This document shows, one piece after another, positions 35,397-43,559 of a stretch of 64,000 nucleotides of DNA; positions within the stretch are counted from its first letter, which is position 1; each line of letters starts with the position of its first letter. The stretch spans positions 35,853 through 99,852 of the forward strand of contig NZ_SCHP01000003.1 of assembly GCF_013607485.1 (NCBI RefSeq), read 5' to 3'. The position numbers and the translations under genes are program-made. This stretch comes from Bombilactobacillus bombi. Lineage in GTDB: Bacteria > Bacillota > Bacilli > Lactobacillales > Lactobacillaceae. Under the pieces are notes generated by a model. It made no database searches. It was not told the DNA's origin and saw only the letters and a list, made by a program, of their open reading frames with translations.

Positions 35397-36773
35397 TTAA
35401 GCTTTTTTAACACCTGCTTCTTCAATTTCTTCCAAAGAGCGGCCTCTAGTTTCAGGTACGAAGAAATGAACAAACAGAGCACCTAGAATACAAATAACAC
35501 CAAAAATAGCGAACACTGCATCTTGGGGCATTGAAGCTGTCATAATTGGGAACAACAAACCAACAGCCCAAGAACCTATCCAATTAAAGGATGAAGCCAA
35601 ACCAGATGCTCTACCTCTAATCGCTAAAGGAAAGATTTCTCCAACTAATACCCAAGTTAAAGGAGCCCAGGTAACTGAATAAAAAGCAACATAAATACAT
35701 AAGAAAACAATAATCATAAATGGATTAGTATGAGGCATTACCAAATGAATAATTGCCGGTAATAAGAACGACAAAGCCATCACACTGCCACCAATTGTCA
35801 GTAAAGTTTTACGGTTAAACTTATCTGCAATCCACATAAATAACAAGGAACCTGCTACTAAAATGACACCTTGAACAATCGGCCATAATAATGCTGAGCT
35901 GGCAGCTTTACCAGTAGCTTTTTCTACAATCAATGGTATGTAGTAAAAGATTGCGTTTGCACCTTGGAATTGTTGAAAAGCTGCTACCCCGACCCCAGCA
36001 ATTACTAAATAACGATACTTACCACTAAATAATGTAGACCAAGTAGCACTTTGATCAGCCTGTTCTTCTTGTGCTGAAGCATTTTGGATATCCTTAATTT
36101 CAGAATTAATCTCAGCTTCACTATCACGAATATAAGATAATACTTTACGTGCTTCTGGCAATTGATTATTCTTAATCAAAAATCTTGGTGATTCTGGCAA
36201 TTTTACTACGCCAAAATATAAAATTACTGCTGGAACTGCTGCTAATCCTAACATTAAGCGCCAAGCCCAAGCTTCTGGCAATCCTTTTAAAACATAGTCC
36301 ATAATATAGGATAAAAGCATTCCCGAACAAATCATTGTTTGATTTAGTCCTGATAATCGTCCACGCATCCTTGTAGGTGCCATTTCTGACATATAAGCCG
36401 GAACTAACGCTGAAGCAGCACCAACTGCTAATCCTAACAAAATTCTAACACCAATTAGATAATATTGTCCGTTATGGGGGGAAATCATTGAAAGAATTGA
36501 ACCCACAGCAAAAATCAAAGAGGAAACTAGAATCATTTTTCGACGGCCAAACTTGTCTGATAATTGTCCAGCTAAAGCGCCTCCAAAAATAGCACCAAAC
36601 ATAACCGCTGAAGTAATAGCACCAATAATTGTTGCATTAGTTAAATTCCAATCATGTTTCAAAAATGGCAAAGCACCTGTCATAACCCCAATATCATATC
36701 CAAATAAGATGCCACCAAAGGATCCAAAAAAATATATAAAACCACTCGGTATCTTTTTCTCTTCTGAAGCCAA
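35397..36773 (-). CDS. araE: Arabinose/sugar-proton symporter (MFS sugar porter)
   Basis: 458 residues, 12 helices. Sugar-porter motifs are present: GYDIGVMTGALPF in helix 1, GQLSDKFGRRKMI between helices 2 and 3, PESPRFLIKNN after helix 6, FQQFQGANAIFYY in helix 7 and VPETRGRSLEEIEE at the C-terminus. First gene of the arabinose operon. Probably regulated by AraR boxes and a cre site in the divergent region. Confidence 0.92.
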   Translation of the reverse strand: MASEEKKIPSGFIYFFGSFGGILFGYDIGVMTGALPFLKHDWNLTNATIIGAITSAVMFGAIFGGALAGQLSDKFGRRKMILVSSLIFAVGSILSMISPHNGQYYLIGVRILLGLAVGAASALVPAYMSEMAPTRMRGRLSGLNQTMICSGMLLSYIMDYVLKGLPEAWAWRLMLGLAAVPAVILYFGVVKLPESPRFLIKNNQLPEARKVLSYIRDSEAEINSEIKDIQNASAQEEQADQSATWSTLFSGKYRYLVIAGVGVAAFQQFQGANAIFYYIPLIVEKATGKAASSALLWPIVQGVILVAGSLLFMWIADKFNRKTLLTIGGSVMALSFLLPAIIHLVMPHTNPFMIIVFLCIYVAFYSVTWAPLTWVLVGEIFPLAIRGRASGLASSFNWIGSWAVGLLFPIMTASMPQDAVFAIFGVICILGALFVHFFVPETRGRSLEEIEEAGVKKA

Positions 36774-36807
36774 AATTTATCCTCCTTCATTATTAATTAA
36801 TTAATTA

Positions 36808-36821
36808 AAATAGCGTTTTCA
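36808..36821 (-). promoter_or_regulatory. CcpA binding site (cre) before araE
   Basis: On the minus strand TGAAAACGCTATTT fits the cre pattern TGWAANCGNTNNCW closely. It lies about 35 bases before the araE start, suggesting catabolite repression. Confidence 0.65.
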
Positions 36822-36872
36822 ATCAACAAATACATTGTAGCTAATAGATTTAGATAAATCAATATCAAAAAA

Positions 36873-36888
36873 ATTGATTCGAATTAAT
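36873..36888. promoter_or_regulatory. AraR box 1 (araE side)
   Basis: ATTGATTCGAATTAAT is a near-palindrome around ATTCGAAT and is the exact reverse complement of box 2 at 37013. Placed 100 bases before araE. Confidence 0.8.
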
Positions 36889-37012
36889 ATATTTAAATAT
36901 ATTATTTGATATATCAAGAATTTTCCAAAATAAAATAAATATTTGTTTTTTATAATTAAAAAAATATCTAATTGATAACATAAATCATGCTATAATTAAG
37001 CTAAATAAGTAA

Positions 37013-37028
37013 ATTAATTCGAATCAAT
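37013..37028. promoter_or_regulatory. AraR box 2 (araR side)
   Basis: ATTAATTCGAATCAAT, 15 bases before the araR start. Being identical to box 1 in the opposite orientation and 140 bases away, the pair could hold a repression loop. Confidence 0.8.
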
Positions 37029-37043
37029 CGGCGAGGTTTTCTC

Positions 37044-38120
37044 ATGAAAAATGATTATTTAACTGTCAGAGCTACTCTCAAACAATTAATCACCAATGGT
37101 AAATTAGCAGCTAATAAAAAATTGCCCACGGAAGCACAACTAATTAAAAAATTTGGCGTATCCAGGTATGCAATTAGAAAGGCTTTGGAAAAGTTAGAAG
37201 ATGAAAAACTTATTTATCGTATTCAAGGCAGTGGTATGTTCGTTCAAGACTGGAATAAAAAATGGATATACAACTCTAACAGTAAAACTATCGGCTTAAT
37301 TTGTACTCATATAGCTGATTATATTTTTCCAAAAATCATTTCTCATATTGATTCTATTATTGCACCATTAGGATATTCTCTATTAGTCACAAATACCCAC
37401 AATAATCCTCAAAAAGAACGGGCACGTTTAATCAATATGCTTGATTCTCAGGTAGCAGGACTAATAGTTGAACCTAGCGAAAGCGCTCGTCCTAATCCCA
37501 ATTTAGATCTTTATCGAATTATCAAACATAATAAAATTCCAATATTATTTTTAAACGCTTGTTATCCGGGATTGGATTTCCCTGTAATTCAAAACACCGA
37601 TGAAGAATCAGAAAAAGAATTAACTAAGTATTTATTAGATTTAGGCCACCAGAAAATTCTTGGAATATTTCAAGTTGATGATTTACAAGGAGTTCATCGA
37701 ATGCAAGGATTTATTAAAGCGTATCAAGAGCAGAATATCGATATTTCTTATAGTAATATCATTATGTATAGTTCCCATGATCATTTTGAAACCATTAGTC
37801 ATAAAATCGATGTTTATTTAAATAATTCGCAAAAACCCACTGCGATTGTTTGTTATCATGATCAATTAGCTATCCGTATAGTTGCTAAATTAAAAAAATC
37901 AAATTATCAAGTGCCTGAAGATATTTCAGTTACCGGATTTGATGATTACGATACCGCCCATTACTTCACTCCCAGTCTAACCACTATGACATATGAAACA
38001 CACCAGATAGGCAAAGAAGCTGGTCAAGGAATTATTGCCTTAATTAAAGGTGAAAATTTCAATTCCATTACTCATCATCCCACTATGAAAATTCGTAACT
38101 CTACTGCTGCACCAAAATAA
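37044..38120 (+). CDS. araR: Arabinose operon repressor AraR
   Basis: 358 residues. N-terminal GntR-type winged helix (LPTEAQLIKKFGVSRYAIRKALEKLEDEKLIYRIQGSGMFV) joined to a LacI/GalR-type sugar-sensing domain (KTIGLICTHIADYIFP, VAGLIVEPSES, GFDDYDTAHYFTPSLTTM). This chimeric architecture is diagnostic of AraR. It would release its boxes upon binding L-arabinose. Divergent from araE and probably self-repressed through box 2. Confidence 0.95.
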   Translation: MKNDYLTVRATLKQLITNGKLAANKKLPTEAQLIKKFGVSRYAIRKALEKLEDEKLIYRIQGSGMFVQDWNKKWIYNSNSKTIGLICTHIADYIFPKIISHIDSIIAPLGYSLLVTNTHNNPQKERARLINMLDSQVAGLIVEPSESARPNPNLDLYRIIKHNKIPILFLNACYPGLDFPVIQNTDEESEKELTKYLLDLGHQKILGIFQVDDLQGVHRMQGFIKAYQEQNIDISYSNIIMYSSHDHFETISHKIDVYLNNSQKPTAIVCYHDQLAIRIVAKLKKSNYQVPEDISVTGFDDYDTAHYFTPSLTTMTYETHQIGKEAGQGIIALIKGENFNSITHHPTMKIRNSTAAPK

Positions 38121-38315
38121 GACAATATAAAAAGATCAAGACTAAATTATTTTCTAATTGTTAGATAAATACAGCCAATTAGAAAAAGCTTCAAGAACGT
38201 CATTAGCCCTGATCCTTGTTGATCTGTTTTAATAAAATAGTACGAAATTTTTATTGCCATTTATAAGAAGCCCAACTGATGATTTAATGTAGTAAAACTT
38301 CATAACAAGACCCCG

Positions 38316-39662
38316 TTATTTTTTTGGAAGTTGTTCTTCTTGGTATAGCTTATGATCATATAATTTAAAAAATGGATAATAAATCAGTATCGATAAGAAT
38401 AAATTCAAGAAAGCAACCAAAACAGCGCCTAAATTACCGCTAGTACCTAGCCAAGCACCCATGCCAACTGGCAAAATCCATGCAATTGCGCTGGTTACAT
38501 AACTAATTAAATGTAATTTAATCGCAAAATAAGCTACAGATGCCAAAACCATCGGATTAATGATAAATGGCAAAATCAAGTAAGGATTATAGACAATAGG
38601 TGCTCCAAAAATAACAGGTTCATTAATGTTAAAAATAGCTGGTAAAATGGCAGTTTTACCGAGAGTTTTTAATTGGTCTGATTTAGAAACAAAAAGCATC
38701 AATAAGACGAGTCCCAAAGTTCCACCTGCTCCACCAATAAAAACCCACATATTAATAAAATCACCCGCAAACACATTATGCGCACCATTAACATTTTCGC
38801 TTAAGGCTACTAACAAAATTGGATTAACAAAACTGTTTTTAATAATAGCTGTGCCGTGGACGCCTACCACCCATAATAAGTGAATTAAAAGTAAGATGAC
38901 AATCATCCCTAGCCAAGAGCCTGTTAAGTTCTTTACAAAACCGAAAGGTGCAGATAATAAACTGTGCAAATCAGTATGCATTAATCCCAAAATAATATTC
39001 AAAAAAATCATAACAAAACTTACTAAAATTGCCGGAATTAAAGATGCAAAAGAACGGCTTACTCCTTCAGGCACTCCGGCTGGCATTTTAATGGTGATAT
39101 TTTTTCGCACACATAACCGATACAGTTGAACAGCAATTATACCGGTAATAATAGAAATAAAAATACCCACACCGCCAAAGCGCTGTAGCCACCCATTAAC
39201 CAGACTCACACCGCCAACTAAATAGTTATTAGGCGCTAAAGTTTTATTCAAGGCTTGGGCGCTGCCATGATTCCAAGAAATCGCTGGAATTGTCAGTAAA
39301 AATGCAAACATCGATAATAAAGCACCAGTAAAAGAATTTAATTCTTTTTCGCCGCTGCGTCGATATTCTTCAATATAATAATAACCAACAGATAAAGAAT
39401 AATACAGAGCCAAAGATCCCAATGCCATCGTATTACCTAGCATATAAAAGGCACTAAACTTAAGAATTGTCTGCTGAAAGAAATGTGCTGCAAAGGGAAA
39501 GATTTGCGGTAAATTGTTTAAAATCAAAAAGATAGAAGCCACAATGGTAAACGGCACGGCAGCCAAACTGGCATTCATAATACTCCGAACTACTTTAGTG
39601 TTAGCGACCTTATTTAATGGTGGCAATAAATAGTGATTCAAAAAATCAAATAACTTTTGCAT
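38316..39662 (-). CDS. PTS beta-glucoside/cellobiose-type EIIC permease
   Basis: 448 residues, about ten membrane helices, lactose/cellobiose EIIC family. Typical segments: NHYLLPPLNKVANTKVVRSIMNASLAAVPFTIV at the N-terminus and the active loop NINEPVIFGAPIVYNP. It imports and phosphorylates a beta-glucoside together with EIIA and EIIB, which are not in the window. It follows the 6-phospho-beta-glucosidase gene with no gap. Confidence 0.9.
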   Translation of the reverse strand: MQKLFDFLNHYLLPPLNKVANTKVVRSIMNASLAAVPFTIVASIFLILNNLPQIFPFAAHFFQQTILKFSAFYMLGNTMALGSLALYYSLSVGYYYIEEYRRSGEKELNSFTGALLSMFAFLLTIPAISWNHGSAQALNKTLAPNNYLVGGVSLVNGWLQRFGGVGIFISIITGIIAVQLYRLCVRKNITIKMPAGVPEGVSRSFASLIPAILVSFVMIFLNIILGLMHTDLHSLLSAPFGFVKNLTGSWLGMIVILLLIHLLWVVGVHGTAIIKNSFVNPILLVALSENVNGAHNVFAGDFINMWVFIGGAGGTLGLVLLMLFVSKSDQLKTLGKTAILPAIFNINEPVIFGAPIVYNPYLILPFIINPMVLASVAYFAIKLHLISYVTSAIAWILPVGMGAWLGTSGNLGAVLVAFLNLFLSILIYYPFFKLYDHKLYQEEQLPKK

Positions 39663-41039
39663 TTAACTCACTCCATTTCTCTTAATAACCTGTTGGTACC
39701 AATAAAAACTATCTTTGGGATAACGGGCTAAAGTCTTTAAATCTTGCTCGCTTCGATCAACATAAATTAACCCGTAGCGCTTTTTCATACCTTCATGAAC
39801 GCTGACTAAATCCAACGCCGACCAAGGCAAATAACCCCGCACATCCACACCACAAGCAACAGCTTTTTGAATACTGGATAGGTGCTCTTGTAAGTACTTA
39901 ATCCGATAATCATCATGAATTTGCCGATCAGCAGTTAATTCATCGTACGCACCTAGGCCATTTTCTGTAACATAAATAGGTAAATGATAACGGTCATTTA
40001 CTACTTCTAAAGTAGTTTGCAAACCTAACGGATCAACTGTCCAATTAAATTCATTCTTAGATAAATACGGGTTAGTCAATCCTTTATAAAATCCTTGTTC
40101 ATATACATCTTCAGACTGCTGGTCACTAACGCCGTTAGTGCGATTTTTGCCCTTTTGCGGATATTCTACAGTAACGCTGGTGTAATAATTCATACCGATA
40201 AAATCAGGCAAGGCAGTCTGCATCAATGCTCGATCTGAAGGCTGTATTGGTAAATTGATTCCTGTTTGGTGCAAATAATTTTGAAACAGGGGATTAATGA
40301 TGCCGTGGACACTAAAATCCAAGTATGCCCAGTTGCGGACAGCATTAAAATACTCTGCTGCCCGCACATCTTGGGGGTTAGCGCTGCCGGGATAAACATA
40401 AGAAATATTAGGTACTGGTCCAATTTTGGCATCAGGGCATAATTCATGGCAGGCCTTAAAAGCTTTTTTTTCAGCAATCATCAAATTATAAAAAGCTTGA
40501 TAACGCTCTTGATGAGTATAAGTAAAGCCTAAAATCTTCTGATCAGCTAAGAGCATGACATTGGGTTCATTAATAGTTAACCAATAATGAACCTCAGAAC
40601 CAAATTCTTGAAATAAAGTCCGTACATAATGTTCATAATCGGCAACAGTTTGACGCTTGGTCCAGCCACCTTGATCCTGCAAGATTTGCGGCAAATCAAA
40701 ATGATAAGTAGTCACCATTGGCTCAATGCCTTGTTCATTCAGTGCAGCAAATACCCGGTGATAATGCTGAATAGCTAACTGATTAGTGGCACCACGGCCA
40801 TCGGGAATAATGCGCGTCCAAGGCAACGAGATACGTAAAGCTTTAATGTGTAATTGTCCTAATAATTTAATATCTTCTAAATAACGATGATAATGATCTA
40901 TTGCCACCGTAAAATCAGCAATTTGCGGATTACGTAAACGGGTATCTTGCACCGAAGGTGATTTGCCATCTTCATTGGCAGCTCCTTCAGTTTGATGAGC
41001 AGATAAGGATGCGCCCCATAAAAAATTTGGTGATAACAT
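39663..41039 (-). CDS. 6-phospho-beta-glucosidase (GH1)
   Basis: 458 residues, glycoside hydrolase family 1. It hydrolyses phosphorylated beta-glucosides entering by the PTS. The acid/base Glu is in WLTINEPNVM and the nucleophile Glu in IYVTENGLGAYDE. The N-terminal FLWGASLSAHQTEGA binds substrate. The order hydrolase-EIIC suggests an operon with one promoter carrying a cre-like site. Confidence 0.92.
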   Translation of the reverse strand: MLSPNFLWGASLSAHQTEGAANEDGKSPSVQDTRLRNPQIADFTVAIDHYHRYLEDIKLLGQLHIKALRISLPWTRIIPDGRGATNQLAIQHYHRVFAALNEQGIEPMVTTYHFDLPQILQDQGGWTKRQTVADYEHYVRTLFQEFGSEVHYWLTINEPNVMLLADQKILGFTYTHQERYQAFYNLMIAEKKAFKACHELCPDAKIGPVPNISYVYPGSANPQDVRAAEYFNAVRNWAYLDFSVHGIINPLFQNYLHQTGINLPIQPSDRALMQTALPDFIGMNYYTSVTVEYPQKGKNRTNGVSDQQSEDVYEQGFYKGLTNPYLSKNEFNWTVDPLGLQTTLEVVNDRYHLPIYVTENGLGAYDELTADRQIHDDYRIKYLQEHLSSIQKAVACGVDVRGYLPWSALDLVSVHEGMKKRYGLIYVDRSEQDLKTLARYPKDSFYWYQQVIKRNGVS

Positions 41040-41052
41040 ACAATTCTCCTTT

Positions 41053-41066
41053 TGATAACGCTTTCT
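41053..41066 (-). promoter_or_regulatory. cre-like site before the 6-phospho-beta-glucosidase gene
   Basis: On the minus strand AGAAAGCGTTATCA matches the cre consensus except at the first base. It lies 14 bases upstream of the start, overlapping the probable leader. Confidence 0.6.
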
Positions 41067-41098
41067 TAATAATAAACAGAAAACTTTTTATAATATAT

Positions 41099-41134
41099 AA
41101 AAGTGACCGTATTTAATTTTATACGGTCACTTTT
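41099..41134 (-). terminator. Terminator of pepO
   Basis: Perfect 14-bp stem AAAAGTGACCGTAT (41099-41112) with ATACGGTCACTTTT (41121-41134), 28 bases after the pepO stop. Confidence 0.92.
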
Positions 41135-41161
41135 GTTTTGGATAGCAATATACAATTTAAA

Positions 41162-43108
41162 TTACCAAATATTAACGCGTTTTTCAGGATCCAACCACAT
41201 GCCATCTTTTTCAGTAATCTGAAATGTTGTGTAAAAATCATCCATATTTTGAGCTTGAACATTTGCCCGCAACGGTGCTGGCGCATGGACATCAATATTT
41301 AAAAACATTTCCATTAACTGTTGAGTTGATTTAGTCCGCCAAATGCGTGCCCAATTAATAAAGAATTCTTTTAAATCTACTTGATCCTGAGCCTTTGCAG
41401 CTTCTAAAGCGCAGCTCAAGCCCCCAGCATCGGCCACATTTTCGCTAACTACTAATTTACCATTGACTTTTCCACCAGCAAATTCAATTCCATCAAATTC
41501 TGCAATCATAGCCTGAGTCAATTTCTTAAAGGTTGCATAATCATCTTCCGTCCACCAATTATTCATATTGCCAAATTCATCAAACTGTGCACCATTATTA
41601 TCAAATCCATGCGAAATTTCATGAGCAATTACTGCTCCAATTCCCCCATAATTGGCACTAGATGACTGTTCTAGACTATAAAATGGTTCCTGTAAAATGG
41701 CAGCAGGAAAAGTAATATCATTGCGGGAAGGATCATAGCAAGCATTGACTAAATGCCCTGGCATAGCCCATTCGGTCCGATCTACGGGGCGGTAATATTT
41801 AGCAAAGTTATCTGCCAAAACTAACCGCTGAATGGCTTGGACATTTGTCAACAAAGATTGACTCTGATCAACTTTAAATTGGTGATACAGTTGGTTGACT
41901 TTGTCCGGATACCCAATCTTCAAAACCATTTTATCTAATTTAACAATGGCCTTTTGCTTAGTAGGTGTGCTTAACCAGGTATTATTTTTGATACGCTGTT
42001 GATAGATATTAATCATTTTGTGGATCATTTGTTCAACATCATTTTTAGCATTTTGGCCAAAATATTTTTCACCGTAGTATTTGCCGATAACTTCACTAAA
42101 GGTGGAGCTAGTCAAATTGTAGGCTTGTTTAAGCGGCGCCGATAATTCCTGACTGCCGCTTAAAGCCAAATTATAATGACCAGCAATTTCACGAAATTCT
42201 TGGCTTAAAAATGCACTGATACCAAAAACGTATTGTACTAAAGTCCAGCCCTTTAAGTTAGCAAAAGTCTGAGCGTTGACAATTTTAGCAAAATTTTGAT
42301 AAAAGCGCGGTTCAGTAACGATAACTTGTGGAACTTCGGCTGCTACTGCTTGATTAATTAAGGCTGCAAAATCCAAATCCTGACCCTGCTTTGAAAATTC
42401 TGCCATTGACTGAGGATTGTACATTTTAACATAATCAGCTTGTTCTTCGGCACTCTTGACATAGTCCACTAAAGAACGATCAAACGCTAAAGCTTGTTGA
42501 ACCAAGGTTTGGGCTGCTTCAGGTGTTTCGCCAATTTTTTGAAGCAGCTGGATAGCTGTCTGCTGATAAATTTTTAAAAGTTGTTCGCCACTCGGATTAT
42601 CCTGATAATAACTAGTATCCGGCAAAATTAAGCCAGGTGCTGCTACATATACCACATTTTTACTAGTATCTTTCATATCAGCATCAATTCCGATAGCAAA
42701 CGGCAAAGGCAGTCCCGTTTGCAGCCACTGTGGCAGTTGAGCTAACCATTGTTTAAAATCAGTTACAGCCTTGATTTTGTCATAATCAGTTTGCGCAGGA
42801 GTAAAGCCTTCTTGATTACGCCGATCAAAATCGGCTGCCACTTGATAAAACTTCACTGCTTGCACCATTAACTCATTATCAGGTGCTTTTTTCTGCGCTG
42901 CAAAATCTGCAAAATCTTGCATTAATTGTTTTTCAATTTCTAAAGATAAATCAGAGAATCCCCCTGTACGTGACTTGTCGGCCGGAATTTTGGCAGTTTT
43001 TAACCATTGGCCATTTACTGCTAAATATAAATTATCTTGATAGCTAGCGTCAGCTCCTTGCGTAGTATCACCCAAGCCGCCGATAACTTTTCTTATTCTT
43101 TGCTGCAT
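41162..43108 (-). CDS. pepO: Neutral endopeptidase, M13 family
   Basis: 648 residues. Cytosolic zinc endopeptidase that trims oligopeptides. The zinc motif is VIAHEISHGFDNNGAQFDEFGN (HEISH) with the third ligand Glu in VSENVADAGGL. The C-terminal VNIW is close to the family's conserved C-xxW end. The frame extends ten codons upstream, but the strong GAGGAGGAAGCTT before the ATG at 43108 sets the start. No signal peptide. Confidence 0.93.
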   Translation of the reverse strand: MQQRIRKVIGGLGDTTQGADASYQDNLYLAVNGQWLKTAKIPADKSRTGGFSDLSLEIEKQLMQDFADFAAQKKAPDNELMVQAVKFYQVAADFDRRNQEGFTPAQTDYDKIKAVTDFKQWLAQLPQWLQTGLPLPFAIGIDADMKDTSKNVVYVAAPGLILPDTSYYQDNPSGEQLLKIYQQTAIQLLQKIGETPEAAQTLVQQALAFDRSLVDYVKSAEEQADYVKMYNPQSMAEFSKQGQDLDFAALINQAVAAEVPQVIVTEPRFYQNFAKIVNAQTFANLKGWTLVQYVFGISAFLSQEFREIAGHYNLALSGSQELSAPLKQAYNLTSSTFSEVIGKYYGEKYFGQNAKNDVEQMIHKMINIYQQRIKNNTWLSTPTKQKAIVKLDKMVLKIGYPDKVNQLYHQFKVDQSQSLLTNVQAIQRLVLADNFAKYYRPVDRTEWAMPGHLVNACYDPSRNDITFPAAILQEPFYSLEQSSSANYGGIGAVIAHEISHGFDNNGAQFDEFGNMNNWWTEDDYATFKKLTQAMIAEFDGIEFAGGKVNGKLVVSENVADAGGLSCALEAAKAQDQVDLKEFFINWARIWRTKSTQQLMEMFLNIDVHAPAPLRANVQAQNMDDFYTTFQITEKDGMWLDPEKRVNIW

Positions 43109-43261
43109 AAGCTTCCTCCTCATTATTACATTTCTCATATTTTACCATTATTTAATCTTTTTGCGGACAATCCTACTTTTTTAAGTTGGCAGATATCTTC
43201 ACTTTATCTATCAAATCAACTGATATTTAAATTAGATTCTTAATATTAAATAAAATTAATA

Positions 43262-43292
43262 TTGACTTATTCAAATGATAATGTTTTAATAT
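43262..43292 (+). promoter_or_regulatory. Promoter of the aromatic amino acid operon
   Basis: TTGACT (43262-43267) and TAATAT (43287-43292) with a 19-base spacer, about 30 bases before the leader peptide start. Spacing is longer than ideal. Confidence 0.55.
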
Positions 43293-43320
43293 TAGTAAAT
43301 TAACCGAAAGGAATTTTATC

Positions 43321-43377
43321 ATGGAAAACTGCTTATCCAGCAAAAATTATTATTTTGGCTTTGCTTATTTTAGGTAG
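43321..43377 (+). CDS. Aromatic leader peptide of an attenuator
   Basis: 18 codons, MENCLSSKNYYFGFAYFR, then TAG. GAAAGGAA at 43306-43313 gives a good ribosome site 7 bases before the ATG. Residues 10-17 contain three Tyr and three Phe in eight codons (43348-43371). The stop codon abuts the first arm of a chain of alternative hairpins and the next full gene is an aromatic biosynthesis gene. The layout matches classical leader-peptide attenuation, with ribosome speed over Tyr/Phe codons acting as the sensor. Confidence 0.85.
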   Translation: MENCLSSKNYYFGFAYFR

Positions 43378-43534
43378 TGTCCGTGTCGTTATACTTAGAC
43401 GCGGACATCAATCCTTGTTCGTGTCTAAGTGAAGTCATTTTGTCCTGACCAGCTAGACACCATTAATCTAGCTGAAGGCCTTATAATAGTAAATTAAGTC
43501 CAGCTAGATTATTATACTCTAGCTGGTTTTTTTT
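43378..43534 (+). promoter_or_regulatory. Seven-segment transcription attenuator of the aro operon
   Basis: Segments: A 43378-43387, B 43393-43407, C 43416-43430, D 43450-43460, E 43467-43474, F 43500-43508, G 43518-43526. Pairings seen: A:B 10 bp, B:C 15 bp with two G-U, C:D 7 bp (GTGTCTA/TAGACAC), D:E 8 bp (CAGCTAGA/TCTAGCTG), E:F 8 bp, F:G 9 bp. Adjacent pairings exclude each other. F:G plus eight T is the terminator. If the ribosome stalls at the first Tyr codons, A stays free and A:B, C:D, E:F form, which blocks F:G. If it reaches the stop codon, A is covered and B:C, D:E, F:G form, which terminates. Pairings are read from sequence; the logic is inferred. Confidence 0.8.
43500..43534 (+). 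terminator. Intrinsic terminator of the attenuator
   Basis: CCAGCTAGA (43500-43508), 9-base loop, TCTAGCTGG (43518-43526), then eight T. It lies 25 bases before the first structural gene. Confidence 0.92.
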
Positions 43535-43559
43535 ATATAATTTTAGAAGGAGAAAGTTT

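Noticed and set aside
38151..38190. Terminator after araR
   Set aside because: TTTTCTAATTG and CAATTAGAAAA can pair, but the stem is A/T-rich with a long loop and no T tract, so it is not listed as a terminator.
43378..43534. T-box riboswitch or TRAP site before the aro operon
   Set aside because: The conserved T-box bulge (TGGNACCGCG type) and AGTA-containing specifier loop are not seen, and there is no run of spaced GAG/TAG triplets for TRAP. The leader peptide explains the region better.
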